A DNA stretch of 51,043 nt from a virus, in IMG/VR virus record IMGVR_UViG_3300005337_000022, positions 1 to 51,043 of that record; one strand, given 5' to 3'. Positions 7,074 to 15,516 of this stretch are shown here, piece after piece. Below the pieces are notes generated by a model. It worked only from the letters and a program-made list of their open reading frames with translations, searched no databases and was not told where the DNA came from. Each line of letters starts with the position of its first letter. Within the stretch, counting starts at the first letter, position 1. The translations under genes were made by a program, and so were the position numbers.

Positions 7074-7892
7074 TCAGCCCAGACCACGACGCGCTCCGAT
7101 CTCGTCGAGCAGATCTCCCGCCGACTGCCGGCGGGCACCACTAGAACGTAGCGGCGTCACGCCCGCAGGCAAAGGCGGCCCGGCCATCGGCTCCGAGGTG
7201 TCCAGGAACCGCCGGTAGCGCGCGACGATGTCCGCGCACGACTTCCGCGCCCCCGGCCCGTACAGCAGCCACGCTTCGAGATCCCGCGCCACCTTCACGT
7301 GATCGCGGTCCGGATGCGTCAGCACCGCATGCCCGACCGCGGCGCGCGTCACCTGCCGCTTCTGCTCGCGCTTGAGAGCCGTCGCCTTGAGGATCTTCCC
7401 CGCGGCGATGGCGACCTCATGCAGCGACGGATCGAGGTCGTCGGGGAACGCATCCACGCGCTCGCGCTTCTTCTCCTGTCCGGAGGACTCTTCTTGACCT
7501 TCTGGAGTTCGCTGCTCGCCTGGCGGGCGAGGGTCGCCCGTGTGGCGGGCGGGGGTGTCGGATTCGTCGCTGGGCTCGATCACGATGTACTCGTTCTCCA
7601 ACCGCTGGTTTCCGTGCGTCCGCTCCTTCACGATCAGCAGCCCTGCATCGGCAAGCTCACCGATCGCGTTCTGCACGGTCGTGCGCCCTGCCCCGACGCG
7701 CTCGGCGATCAGCTTCTGCGTCACGGCGACGCGATCGACGCGGTCCTCATTCGCGAGTTCGAGCAGCGCCACGTACGCCGCCGTGGCATAGGGCCGCTTC
7801 TCGCAGCGCTCGCGGATCCGCGTCAGCGCCGCCGTCGTCACGGGCACGAACGGCAGCGTCCGCCCGTCTCGGACGAAGATCAGCGTGCTCAT
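7074..7892 (-). CDS. Winged-helix replication initiator-like protein
   Basis: The 272-residue protein has an N-terminal winged helix (about 30-100) with VTQKLIAERVGAGRTTVQNA as the recognition helix region and a wing near LIVKERTHGNQ. A charged linker (110-150) and a helical C-terminal domain (150-220) follow. This matches phage initiators related to DnaD or RepA-type HTH proteins. The origin is often inside or beside such genes; I saw no clear iteron array. It starts by ATGA overlap. Confidence 0.7.
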   Translation of the reverse strand: MSTLIFVRDGRTLPFVPVTTAALTRIRERCEKRPYATAAYVALLELANEDRVDRVAVTQKLIAERVGAGRTTVQNAIGELADAGLLIVKERTHGNQRLENEYIVIEPSDESDTPARHTGDPRPPGEQRTPEGQEESSGQEKKRERVDAFPDDLDPSLHEVAIAAGKILKATALKREQKRQVTRAAVGHAVLTHPDRDHVKVARDLEAWLLYGPGARKSCADIVARYRRFLDTSEPMAGPPLPAGVTPLRSSGARRQSAGDLLDEIGARRGLG

Positions 7893-8092
7893 CCGCGCTC
7901 CCAGCGATCGAGCGCTGCCATCGCGCTCACCGGCGGATCGCGTAGCTGCGCACTGATGACCTCCAGCGCGGCGACGACTGATCTGCGCTCGCCTTCGGCC
8001 ATCTCGGCGACCGCAGCCGTGTAGCCCGCGATGAACGCCTCTCGCGCACCCTCGCGGTTGCGCGTCTCCGCACTTTGTGTATGGTCCTGCAC
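7889..8092 (-). CDS. Small hypothetical helical protein
   Basis: The 67-residue protein has a GTG start placed six bases after GGGAG. It contains REAFIAGYTAAVAEM, a short motif also seen in the gene at 46966..47181 (AAFIAGYEAA). It is the first gene of the unit that carries the replication initiator. Function is unknown. Confidence 0.65.
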   Translation of the reverse strand: MQDHTQSAETRNREGAREAFIAGYTAAVAEMAEGERRSVVAALEVISAQLRDPPVSAMAALDRWERG

Positions 8093-8133
8093 GTCTTCTC
8101 CCTCGTCGTGGTGGGAGGTGGCCGAGATCAGCC

Positions 8134-8156
8134 CCGCTCCCTTCGCTCTTGCCGGG
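8134..8156 (-). promoter_or_regulatory. Repeated leader box GGCAAGAGCGAAGGGAGC
   Basis: It lies between the 8163-8193 hairpin and the 7889..8092 gene. Its start codon is not directly downstream here, unlike the copy before the Ku gene. It may mark a transcript leader. Confidence 0.45.
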
Positions 8157-8162
8157 TGCTTC

Positions 8163-8193
8163 CGCCGGGCCCGCCGAACTGGCGGGCCCGGCG
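8163..8193 (-). terminator. Strong hairpin terminator
   Basis: A perfect 13-bp GC stem with a five-base loop lies 50 bases after the stop of the 8243..8704 gene and before the replication unit. No U-tract follows. Confidence 0.75.
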
Positions 8194-8242
8194 TCGTTCC
8201 GGGGCCCGGCGCCCTCCCAGGCCGCCGAGCCCCGCCCACGGA

Positions 8243-8704
8243 CTACGCCGTGGCGGCCGCCGGATCCTTCACGATCGCGGCCAGCTCCGCGAGCAGCGCC
8301 TGCGCGCGGACCTGATCGGTCTGCGCGAGGTTGGCCATCTCGGCGCGGATCAGCGTCGCCTCGTCGTTCGCCGGCGAGACGAAGATCGGCTGCAGGTGCT
8401 GCCGGAACGTCCATCGATCGATCTCACCGTCGACGCGGTGCGGCACCTCCTCGACCTTGCCCGGCAGGTACGTGACGAGCACGCGCCCCTGCCGACGCGG
8501 GTTCAGCAGCCCCCCGGAGGAGACCGGCACCGCCGCCTTGCTCATGGAGACCTCGACCCCGACCGACTCGCTCGCCTTCACGAGCTTGCCCAGCGTGATC
8601 GCGTCGCCCTCCAGCGCGCCCATCGGGAACGCGGTCTGCCCGTCGACGTCCTCGTCGGGCTCGTCCGTCTCCGGGCTCTCGTTCTGCACGTCAGCTGCCG
8701 CCAT
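8243..8704 (-). CDS. Hypothetical acidic protein, single-gene unit
   Basis: The 153-residue protein has an acidic N-terminus and a middle segment with beta strands (RRQGRVLVTYLPGKVEEV), then helices. It is flanked by hairpins on both sides and so may be transcribed alone. The ATG at 8704 has GAAGGGAGC upstream. No family was recognised; its place near recombination genes allows an ssDNA-binding or accessory role, but nothing proves it. Confidence 0.7.
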   Translation of the reverse strand: MAAADVQNESPETDEPDEDVDGQTAFPMGALEGDAITLGKLVKASESVGVEVSMSKAAVPVSSGGLLNPRRQGRVLVTYLPGKVEEVPHRVDGEIDRWTFRQHLQPIFVSPANDEATLIRAEMANLAQTDQVRAQALLAELAAIVKDPAAATA

Positions 8705-8724
8705 GCGGAAGCTCCCTTCGTCCA

Positions 8725-8746
8725 CCCCGCGCCGCCGGCCGCGGGG
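8725..8746 (-). terminator. Hairpin terminator after the RecT operon
   Basis: A 7-bp CCCCGCG/CGCGGGG stem lies about 40 bases past the stop of the HNH gene and just before the ribosome site of the next gene. Confidence 0.5.
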
Positions 8747-8783
8747 CACTCGCGTGTCATGTTCCGGCGGAAGATCGAGCATG

Positions 8784-9293
8784 CTACGCCGCGAGACCGC
8801 GCGCCGCGAGGGCCGCGGCCGTCGCTCGGTAGTAGCGCTGCAGGTAGGCCACCGCGCCCGCCATGCCGAACACCTCGACGCCGAACGCGAGCGCGCGATC
8901 CGGGATCACGTCGAGCGGGACGACGTCACCGCGGCCGTGGTGGTTCAAGTGATGGTCCTCGCACAGCATCAGGCGGTTCCGCGGATCCCAGACGTCACCG
9001 CCAGCGTCTTCGACGTGCTGCTCGTAGAAGACGTGGTGAGGATGCAGCCCGGACCGGCGCCGGCACCGCGCGCACTGCCCCTCCCGCCCCTCGCGCCAGC
9101 GCTTCGGCGCCCGCTTGCGCCGCGCCGCCCGATTCGCGCCTCCTGAGCCCGGAGACCGCTTCAGGGCCCCGTTCCCCCGCTGGAGCCCCACGGAGGCCCG
9201 CAGACGGGCGTTCTGCGCGCTCTGCGCCCGAGATCGCAGCTCCCACTCCCGGAGCTTCGCGGCGTTGCGCTTCGGCGGGCCCGAGCGCTTCAC
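8784..9293 (-). CDS. HNH endonuclease, NinG-like context
   Basis: The 169-residue protein has a very basic N-terminus (1-70) and an HNH core: CARCRRRSGLHPHHVF (zinc pair and catalytic His), then WDPRNRLMLCEDHHLNHHG (Asn and metal His). HNH proteins nick or cut DNA. Being last in the RecT operon suggests recombination or junction processing rather than homing. The GTG start overlaps the previous stop by GTGA. Confidence 0.85.
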   Translation of the reverse strand: MKRSGPPKRNAAKLREWELRSRAQSAQNARLRASVGLQRGNGALKRSPGSGGANRAARRKRAPKRWREGREGQCARCRRRSGLHPHHVFYEQHVEDAGGDVWDPRNRLMLCEDHHLNHHGRGDVVPLDVIPDRALAFGVEVFGMAGAVAYLQRYYRATAAALAARGLAA

Positions 9294-9508
9294 GACGGCC
9301 GCATGGCGAGGATCTCGCCGATCAGGTCCGGGTCCCGCGGCGCGTAGAGCGGATAGACGGTCGCGATCAGGCCCTCGATCCCGTTGACCCGCGCAGCCAG
9401 CCGATCGGCGCCGGCCTCGGACATCGGGCCGATGTGCATCTCGTCGAGCGGCGCCAGCGCCCCGTTCCGCTCCCGCTCGACGATGACGCTGTAGCGCGCG
9501 TCGCTCAC
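9290..9508 (-). CDS. Small hypothetical protein
   Basis: The 72-residue protein has a beta-alpha pattern (RYSVIVERERNG, then a helix EAGADRLAARVNG). The start is GTG with a GTGA overlap. No family was recognised. Confidence 0.65.
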   Translation of the reverse strand: MSDARYSVIVERERNGALAPLDEMHIGPMSEAGADRLAARVNGIEGLIATVYPLYAPRDPDLIGEILAMRPS

Positions 9509-9717
9509 CCCGACCTCCGCAGCCGCATCTCGCCTACGCGCCGCGCCCCGGCCCGCGCCTTCTTCGCCACCGGCTTCCCCGTCTTGAGCGCGACCGCGTC
9601 GATCCCGTCAGCCGCCGGATGGCAGATCCCGCAGACCTCGATCTTCGAGCCGCGCAGCCGCCAGTCGGCGCCGCGGTGGGCCGGATACGGGCACGGCGGG
9701 AGCTTCGCCGGGCTCAC
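9505..9717 (-). CDS. Small zinc-motif protein
   Basis: The 70-residue protein has CPYPAH and CGICH pairs that could hold one zinc, and a basic C-terminal tail suited to nucleic-acid binding. The GTG start overlaps the cupin stop by GTGA. Confidence 0.65.
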   Translation of the reverse strand: MSPAKLPPCPYPAHRGADWRLRGSKIEVCGICHPAADGIDAVALKTGKPVAKKARAGARRVGEMRLRRSG

Positions 9718-10286
9718 CGGTCCTCGTCTCCGCAGCGCATCCCGAAGCCGAACGTGTCGGCGTAGTCGCGGAACGACCACCACTTGCCCTCGCGCCAGAA
9801 CCCCCACCGGCGCCGGTACGGGCCCATGACCACGAGCGTCCAGCAGCCCGACGGCAGCACGCGCGTCCGGTGGGCGTACGTCTCGTGGCGGAACCGGAGC
9901 ATCCCGACGCGCATCCGGTCGCCGCGGACCAGCCCGCGCGGGGTGCCGTGATCGATGCCACACCACGGGCAGTCGCCCGTGCGCTCCGGACCATCGGGAC
10001 CCGACGGCCAGTAGCTCAGCGCCCCGACGCCGTTGCACTGCTCGCACGGCACGAAGTCGTCGTAGCCGCCCCACAGCACGAACGTCCAGAACGGCCGCGG
10101 GTGGTCGTGCGTGTCGCGGTCGTCGGCGTTCGGCAGGAAGTGGTGCAGCAGCAGCTTCACCGGCAGGCGCCGCGCGAGCCGATCGCCCAGGAACGTCCAC
10201 CGATGCAGGATCGGGCACTCCGGGTCGCCGATGACCTCTGGCCGGAACGGCAGATGAGCCCGCGGCCGCGCCGGAACGCCGCTCAT
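9714..10286 (-). CDS. Cupin-like protein with inserted zinc knuckle
   Basis: The 190-residue protein matches a cupin-type beta barrel seen in many phages: HHFLPNADDRDTHDHPRPFW with the metal HxH, WTFVLWGGYDDF, then a late His (ETYAHRTRVL) and W-T-L-V-V-M-G-P. A DnaJ-like zinc insert CEQCNGVGA...CPWCG splits the barrel near 88-115. The substrate is unknown. The start is set by ATGA overlap with the MazG-like gene. Confidence 0.75.
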   Translation of the reverse strand: MSGVPARPRAHLPFRPEVIGDPECPILHRWTFLGDRLARRLPVKLLLHHFLPNADDRDTHDHPRPFWTFVLWGGYDDFVPCEQCNGVGALSYWPSGPDGPERTGDCPWCGIDHGTPRGLVRGDRMRVGMLRFRHETYAHRTRVLPSGCWTLVVMGPYRRRWGFWREGKWWSFRDYADTFGFGMRCGDEDR

Positions 10287-10753
10287 GGCCGGCACCCGGC
10301 CAGCGCGAGCCCGTGCTCGATCGCCGCCTCAATGTCCGGCGGACGCCACCCCGGAGGCTTCCGGAGCTTGGCGCCCGGGTCGTTCACCTTCGCCAGGTTC
10401 GCCACCTGCACGACGTGCGCGACGGCGTCCTCCGGCAGCCCGTACTCGACCATCGTCCCCGACACCACAGCGTGGACGTCGACGGACTCCTGCGCGACGC
10501 TGGCCAACACGACGCGCGGCACGCAGTAGTTCGCCGACTCCTCGTACAGGAACCGCTTGACGAGGTCGTCGCACAGCCGCTGCGTCTGGACCGGGTCGAG
10601 CCCGACCATCGCCGCGACCAGCTCGCCGACCTCCTCGCCGAGCAGACGCAGGCGCAGGCGACGCCGGTCCTGCGACAGGTTGGCCGGCTCGGCGCCGACG
10701 GGCATCCCGTGCTTGCGGTGCAGCTCCAGCGCCATCGCGAACGACGAGGTCAT
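10283..10753 (-). CDS. MazG/PRA-PH-like nucleotide pyrophosphohydrolase
   Basis: The 156-residue all-alpha protein has GEEVGELVAA near 45 and QESVDVHAVVSGT near 95, matching the EExxE and ExxD metal sites of MazG/HisE-like NTP pyrophosphatases, and ends VVQVANLAKVNDPG like the phage group. Such enzymes hydrolyse (d)NTPs or alarmone-related nucleotides. It lies in the DNA-metabolism operon with ATGA overlaps on both sides. Confidence 0.75.
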   Translation of the reverse strand: MTSSFAMALELHRKHGMPVGAEPANLSQDRRRLRLRLLGEEVGELVAAMVGLDPVQTQRLCDDLVKRFLYEESANYCVPRVVLASVAQESVDVHAVVSGTMVEYGLPEDAVAHVVQVANLAKVNDPGAKLRKPPGWRPPDIEAAIEHGLALAGCRP

Positions 10754-11622
10754 GCGACCACCGGCGGCAGCTCCAGCCACGGCCAGCCGATCTCGGACTC
10801 GATCTGGTCGGCGATCTCGACCTCGCCGATCGACCGCTTGTACTCGGCGAAGCGCTCGCGCTCGCGCAGCGCCTCCTCGACCTGAAACACGTGCAGCAGA
10901 CCGGGGTCGTGCCTGACCGCATCCCACTCCCGGACCAGCGCCGCCTTCTCGATCGCGTCGCTGGCCCCGCGGACCCGCCGCACGACCTGCCCGCGCTGCC
11001 CGATGCGATAGGCGATCCGACAGGCCGCGATCGCGTCGAACGCCGCGTCGTGCGCCCCGTCGAGTTCGACGCCGTAGACCTTGCACATGCCCTCCAACGT
11101 CCGCGACGACGGGATGCCGCGCGCGGCAGCCTGCTGCGGCGACACGCCGTAGGGATAGGACTTCCGATAGCGGTCGAGGAACTTGTCGATGACCGACGGA
11201 TCGAAGACCGGCGCGGTCAGCAACACCGCCGGGATCTCCAGTGCGTGACGCCGGCACTCGGCGGCCAAGACCGTCAGGTCAAACCGGGCGTTGAAGTCGA
11301 CCAGCATTGAGCAGACGTCCACGGCCTCGCAGAGCGTCGCGAGGATCTCGACGAGTGCGTCGCAGGGGTCGACACCGTTGGCGCGAGCCGCCTCGTTCGT
11401 GATCCCGTGGACGGCCGTCGCCTCCTCCGGGATCTCGACGCCGGGGTCCACGAGCCACGTCGCCACCTTCGGCTCCCGGCTGCCGCCGACGACCGGGACC
11501 GCCGCGCTGACGATCCGCGCCTCGAACGGGTCCGGCGCGGTCGTCTCCAGGTCGAAGCCCACGAGGCGACTGTCCCACCACGGGGGCTGCATCGTCGGCT
11601 CCCACATCGGCGTGTTCGTCAT
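10750..11622 (-). CDS. DnaQ-like DEDDh 3'-5' exonuclease
   Basis: The 290-residue protein shows the exonuclease motifs: ExoI VGFDLETTAPDP near 22 (Asp and Glu), HGITNEAA near 73, ExoII DFNARFDL near 110, and ExoIII HDAAFDAIAAC near 195 with the DEDDh His. It probably degrades single strands or proofreads. No polymerase is encoded, so it acts alone or with host enzymes. The C-terminal 60 residues are an extra helical domain. Confidence 0.88.
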   Translation of the reverse strand: MTNTPMWEPTMQPPWWDSRLVGFDLETTAPDPFEARIVSAAVPVVGGSREPKVATWLVDPGVEIPEEATAVHGITNEAARANGVDPCDALVEILATLCEAVDVCSMLVDFNARFDLTVLAAECRRHALEIPAVLLTAPVFDPSVIDKFLDRYRKSYPYGVSPQQAAARGIPSSRTLEGMCKVYGVELDGAHDAAFDAIAACRIAYRIGQRGQVVRRVRGASDAIEKAALVREWDAVRHDPGLLHVFQVEEALRERERFAEYKRSIGEVEIADQIESEIGWPWLELPPVVA

Positions 11623-11816
11623 GTCCTCTTGCCCTCCTCGATCGCATCTGCGATCTGCTGAGCGGCGACCGGCGCAGCGTCCATCCGCCGCTCCCCGATC
11701 CGCCGTTTCGCCGTCGCGAGCGACAGCCTGATCGTGTGCTCGTCGACGATCACGTCGCCGACCGCATCCGCGTAGTCCCGGGCGAGCACCTCTCGCACCC
11801 GGCCGACCTCATCCAT
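11619..11816 (-). CDS. Small hypothetical protein
   Basis: The 65-residue helical, charged protein starts with MDEVGRVREVLARDYADAV. The ATG overlaps the end of the nuclease gene by eight bases. No family was recognised; it may assist the nuclease. Confidence 0.65.
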   Translation of the reverse strand: MDEVGRVREVLARDYADAVGDVIVDEHTIRLSLATAKRRIGERRMDAAPVAAQQIADAIEEGKRT

Positions 11817-13014
11817 CGCTCGGCCCCGACGCGCCGAACGCCGCCGCGAGATCTCGCGGCGGAACCTGCAGGCGCGAGCCGGCGTCGACGATCTCGAACG
11901 CACCGCCCTTCCCACCGTCCCATCGGATCTCGCGCCCGTCGCCCGTGCTGAGCGGCAGGCCGGTCTCCTCGAACCACGACTGCATCGCCGCGCGCTGCTG
12001 CTGACGCTGAGCGTCGACGACGAGGTAGGCGGCCGCCATCGTGTCCGCAGCCTCCTGCCCGTCGATCGCGCCCGCGCCGCGCTGCTCCTCCGGGATCGGG
12101 CACGACTTCGCGACCGGGCACTGCTTCGTGCAGTGCTTGCCCGGCCGCGGCCGCCACAGCGGCGACGAGCCCCCCACGAGGACGGCCTCGTCGAGCTTCT
12201 GCAGATGCACGCCGATCTGGCGCTCGACGTGCTCCATCTCCTCACGGGTCAGCGTCACCTCGCGGATCAGGCCGTGGCGCAAGTGGATCTCGCGGAAGCG
12301 GACCTCCGTCGCCTGCGGATAGCGATGCAGCGCCGCCAGCGAGTAGGAGTCGGCCTGGTAGTGGCCGCGCTCGCTCAGGTACTGCATGCCGATCGCGACG
12401 CCGTCGGGCACGCCCTGCTGAGGCTTCTGCGGCGACTTCGGCTTCGCCCAGCCCGTCTTGTAGTCGATGACCAGCAGCCGCGTCCCCCACCGCGAGATCC
12501 AGTCCGGTTGACACGACAGCAGCCGCGTCGCGCCGTCCGGGCAGACCACCGGGACCTTGATCCGCTCCTCGATCGCGATCGTCTTCGTCACATCCCACTC
12601 GCGCTTGCAGAACTGCAACACCAACATGATCAGGTCGTCGCGTTCTTCGGCCGGCAGCGTCACCGGCGACCGCGCGTAGACCTCGTAGGCGATCTCGACC
12701 GCCTCCTGCGTCGGGATCGTGATCGCGCCATGTCCCCACATCGTGCGCAGGATCTCGGCCGCGACCTCGTGGAACACGCTCCCCAGATCGCCCGTCGCCT
12801 CGACGAACCCGACCGCGAGGTCGTCATCGACCTGCATCCCGTGGAACGTCCGCCGCGCGCACACCTCCATGCCCGCTAGCAAGCTCTGGCGCGCCTCGAA
12901 CGTCCCCTCGCGACGCTGCTTCTGGTGCTGCCAGCAGAGGCCGTTCCCGCCCGGCACCCCGCGCTGGCACGGCTTGCCGTCGCGACGTCGCCCCAGACAC
13001 TTAGGCGCGCTCAT
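11809..13014 (-). CDS. PD-(D/E)XK exonuclease with Cas4/AddB-type iron-sulfur site
   Basis: The 401-residue protein begins with a small zinc-like unit (CLGRRRDGKPC...CWQHQ, residues 5-31). The nuclease core follows: VCARRTFHGM (first cluster Cys), GSVFHE (His), QPDW (Asp), VIDYKTG (Asp, Lys) and GHYQADSY (Gln). A C-terminal CTKQCPVAKSC supplies three more cysteines, as in Cas4 and AddB. It lies two genes downstream of RecT, so it probably acts as the RecE-type partner producing single strands. The start is set by ATGA overlap. Confidence 0.85.
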   Translation of the reverse strand: MSAPKCLGRRRDGKPCQRGVPGGNGLCWQHQKQRREGTFEARQSLLAGMEVCARRTFHGMQVDDDLAVGFVEATGDLGSVFHEVAAEILRTMWGHGAITIPTQEAVEIAYEVYARSPVTLPAEERDDLIMLVLQFCKREWDVTKTIAIEERIKVPVVCPDGATRLLSCQPDWISRWGTRLLVIDYKTGWAKPKSPQKPQQGVPDGVAIGMQYLSERGHYQADSYSLAALHRYPQATEVRFREIHLRHGLIREVTLTREEMEHVERQIGVHLQKLDEAVLVGGSSPLWRPRPGKHCTKQCPVAKSCPIPEEQRGAGAIDGQEAADTMAAAYLVVDAQRQQQRAAMQSWFEETGLPLSTGDGREIRWDGGKGGAFEIVDAGSRLQVPPRDLAAAFGASGPSDG

Positions 13015-13280
13015 GAGCGAGCCCCGAACCGCTTCGCGACGTAGTCCGCGACGTCGTCGATGTGCATGTCGGCCATTCCGCCGGGCACGCCGGTAATCAG
13101 CGCCTCGACCACATCGGCGAGGCACACCGAGCGATCGAGCCCGAGCGCCTCATCGTGCGCCGCGGTGAGCAGCCCCACGGCCACGACTTCTGCCTGCGGC
13201 CCTGTCGCGGGATGCACGAGCCCGGAGGCTTCGAGCGTCGCCGCGCTCGCGGCCACGGCCGCCTTCGACGCGCCACTCAT
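13011..13280 (-). CDS. Small hypothetical protein
   Basis: The 89-residue helical protein ends ADMHIDDVADYVAKRFGARS. It lies between a winged-helix-like protein and the nuclease with ATGA overlaps. No family was recognised. Confidence 0.65.
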   Translation of the reverse strand: MSGASKAAVAASAATLEASGLVHPATGPQAEVVAVGLLTAAHDEALGLDRSVCLADVVEALITGVPGGMADMHIDDVADYVAKRFGARS

Positions 13281-13579
13281 CCCCGTGCCCCCCAGTGCGG
13301 CACGACGATCCCGGCCACCGTGCGCCGATCGGCGAGCGCGCGGCCCGCGTCGGTCAGCGCCCACCCCAGCGGCGACTTCCCGCCCGGCCGCGAGTTCAGG
13401 TAGCGCAACCGCATGAGCGCATCCAGCGAGCCCGGCGCCGGCCCGACCGCCAGCTCGATCACCTCCTGATCGAAGAACACCGGCGGCTCGCAGCCGTCGG
13501 CGATCGCCGCGTCGGTCAGGTCCCGCACCGCACCGAGCACCACGCGCTCGCGTCGGTTGAGCTTCGGATTCGCGGCCAT
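13277..13579 (-). CDS. Small winged-helix-like protein
   Basis: The 100-residue protein shows helices RRERVVLGAVRDLTDAAI and LDALMRLRYL, then a wing-like turn SPLGWALTDAGRALA; this LTDAGRA pattern is typical of winged-helix ends. It probably binds DNA. The ATG directly follows the TAG of the RecT gene. Confidence 0.6.
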   Translation of the reverse strand: MAANPKLNRRERVVLGAVRDLTDAAIADGCEPPVFFDQEVIELAVGPAPGSLDALMRLRYLNSRPGGKSPLGWALTDAGRALADRRTVAGIVVPHWGARG

Positions 13580-14719
13580 CTAGAGCACCCCCAGCGACTG
13601 CTGCGTGCCCTCGTCGGGCCACCGCGACTCGATCTCGGAGCGCAGCGCGTCCCGCTGCGCCAGCAGCTCCGCCGTCCGCGCGTCGTCGCCCTCCGCGGCC
13701 GCGTTCGCCATCTCCTCCTCGACCGCCTCCAGCTCGGCGCCCATCCGCTCGCGCAGCGCCAGCTCCGACTGCAGCTCGGCCGCCGCCTCGTCGATCTGCT
13801 CGGCCTCTGCCACCGCAGCCTCTGCGGCCGCCTCGTCCTCCGCCGTCGCCTCGACGATCTCCGCCTCCGGGGGTCCCTCCGCGGCGGCCGCGGCCATCCC
13901 GTCGAGCACCTTCGTCGCGTTCACGCACCACGCCTCGACGAACCCGGGATCCTGCTGGCCGAGCGTCACCTCAGCGTTCGCCCGGTCAGCGATCCCGACG
14001 TGCCCGAGCGCGGCCGCGCGCTGCAGGATCGCTTCGACCTTCGGCCCGAGATCCAGACCCTGCACGCCGCCGCCCTCCAGGTCGCCGCCCAAGTCGATCG
14101 CCGTGCCCTCCACGTCGAAGTCAGCCTCCGTGTAGACCGGCATCCCGTTGAAGATGTCCGGCGCGTGGAACTTGACCGCGTTCGAGGCAGCCCGCCACAC
14201 GAGCATGTTCTTGCGGTAGGCGTTCCACGCCGCCTTGGGCTCCGTCGACTTGAGCTTGCCTGCCGTCTCCGCATCCTGGACGGTGAACGTCTCCTCGCCG
14301 AGCACCTCCCACCACTGCCCCCGGAAGCGATAGGCGTCCTCGAACTGCTCGTCGACGGGGAACCCCAGGATCCGCAGCGTCGCCTTCTCCTGATCGGAGT
14401 GCATGATCTTGTACTCGTAGTCAGGCCGCTCGCGGATCCACGCGAGCAACCGGACCCCGCGGATCATGATCCCGCCCTCGACGAAGTCGATGGACATGAT
14501 CGCCACCGCCGGGGACATCCCCAGATCACGGCCCACCGTCATCTTCGCGAACGCGATCTCAGGCGTCGGCGCCTGCTTGTTGATCGTGGCCGTCGCCGCG
14601 AACGCCGAAGCGATTCGGAACGAGCGACGGATCTCGTCGTCGCTCATCACGGCAACCAGCCGGGACGCCTCCGGGGGAACGCGCCGGACCAGATCGGCGC
14701 GCGTCACTTCGTCGGGCAT
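13580..14719 (-). CDS. recT: RecT-family single-strand annealing protein
   Basis: The 379-residue protein has the RecT core at about 20-215: SFRIASAFAATATINK, FAKMTVGRDLGMSP, GGIMIRGVRLLAWIRE, and AAWNAYRKNMLVWRAASNAVK. RecT proteins coat single strands and anneal homologous DNA. The C-terminal third is an acidic coiled coil rich in Ala and Glu, longer than usual. It heads the early DNA-metabolism operon behind dyad site D, with AGGAGG before the ATG. The iron-sulfur nuclease two genes downstream is the likely partner. Confidence 0.88.
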   Translation of the reverse strand: MPDEVTRADLVRRVPPEASRLVAVMSDDEIRRSFRIASAFAATATINKQAPTPEIAFAKMTVGRDLGMSPAVAIMSIDFVEGGIMIRGVRLLAWIRERPDYEYKIMHSDQEKATLRILGFPVDEQFEDAYRFRGQWWEVLGEETFTVQDAETAGKLKSTEPKAAWNAYRKNMLVWRAASNAVKFHAPDIFNGMPVYTEADFDVEGTAIDLGGDLEGGGVQGLDLGPKVEAILQRAAALGHVGIADRANAEVTLGQQDPGFVEAWCVNATKVLDGMAAAAAEGPPEAEIVEATAEDEAAAEAAVAEAEQIDEAAAELQSELALRERMGAELEAVEEEMANAAAEGDDARTAELLAQRDALRSEIESRWPDEGTQQSLGVL

Positions 14720-14755
14720 GGAGCCCTCCTAGGGATCGGGTACACGTCCGACGAC

Positions 14756-14770
14756 GATAGCGAATCTATC
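14756..14770 (-). promoter_or_regulatory. Perfect dyad promoter/operator, site D
   Basis: GATAG-CGAAT-CTATC is an exact inverted repeat. On the transcribed strand CGCTATCGT is the likely -10, followed by GTACCCGATC and the RecT ribosome site. It lies just after the terminator that ends the tail genes. Confidence 0.65.
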
Positions 14771-14780
14771 CCTAGAACGC

Positions 14781-14807
14781 GAGAGGTCCGCCTTGGGCGG
14801 ACCTCTC
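14781..14807 (-). terminator. Hairpin terminator after the tail operon
   Basis: A perfect 12-bp GAGAGGTCCGCC stem with a three-base loop lies 93 bases past the last tail gene. A plus-strand copy of the ACCCGAACAC box sits at 14829-14838 between the gene end and the hairpin. Confidence 0.75.
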
Positions 14808-14899
14808 ACAAGCGACCTGCAACGCATACCCGAACACGATTCACGAAGGAATCCGCCCCCGAATATGTGGAGGGCGGCAGCTGGCCGCTACCGCGCAGT

Positions 14900-15226
14900 C
14901 TAGCCCTCGCCCAGCTCCGACGGCGCCGGCTCGGCCGAGCCCTCGACCACATCCGGATCTACGGCGTCGACGACGTCGTCAGGCTCGGCCGGCACGACGG
15001 GCACGACGACCTCCTCCGGTGGCTCCGGCAACGGCTGGCCGCGGTGCAGCTCCTCGACCTCCTCTTCGCTCGGCGCGTCGTGGTTCTCCTGAGCGACCAG
15101 CGCCGCGACGGCCTCCACCCGCGCGCGCTGTCCCTCCTCGGAGCGCTCAGCGGTCCGCGCCTCGTCGAACCGCTGAGCGTCCTCCTGCAGCTCCGCCAGC
15201 TCGTCAGGATCCAGGTCGAAGGTCAT
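14900..15226 (-). CDS. Acidic hypothetical protein, last gene of the tail operon
   Basis: The 108-residue protein is strongly acidic, helical at the N-terminus and Pro/Val/Asp-rich at the C-terminus. No family was recognised. Its place after the fibre genes suggests a fibre-associated or chaperone role, but this is only position. It starts by ATGA overlap. Confidence 0.65.
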   Translation of the reverse strand: MTFDLDPDELAELQEDAQRFDEARTAERSEEGQRARVEAVAALVAQENHDAPSEEEVEELHRGQPLPEPPEEVVVPVVPAEPDDVVDAVDPDVVEGSAEPAPSELGEG

Positions 15227-15516
15227 ACGACGGCCTCAACCGCAAGGCTGTGGTTCGAGCTGGTCACGACGCCTCCGTTCGTGTTGTAGGTGACGACCGT
15301 CACCTGCACCCCGCTGACCGTCACGTTCGCCAAGAGCGCCTGGAGCGGCGACGATGCCGTCGCCGACTTGATGTAGCGGATGCCTTGGAAGACGTACACA
15401 TAGGTGCCCGTCCCGGTGCGCGTCCAGGTGTACCCCGGACCGGAGCCAGACGCAGCGTCGACGGTCCGGATCGCGAACGTCTGCGTCGCGCCCTGATCAG
15501 CCGGTGTCGATCGCAT
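15223..15516 (-). CDS. Small tail fibre-associated protein
   Basis: The 97-residue beta-rich protein has alternating strands such as GYTWTRTGTGTYVYVFQG. It follows the LamG fibre by a TGATG overlap. It is probably a tip or accessory of the fibre. Confidence 0.6.
   Translation of the reverse strand: MRSTPADQGATQTFAIRTVDAASGSGPGYTWTRTGTGTYVYVFQGIRYIKSATASSPLQALLANVTVSGVQVTVVTYNTNGGVVTSSNHSLAVEAVV

Noticed and set aside
14808-14899. Plus-strand promoter near the ACCCGAACAC copy
   Set aside because: No gene lies downstream on the plus strand and no -10/-35 pair was found.
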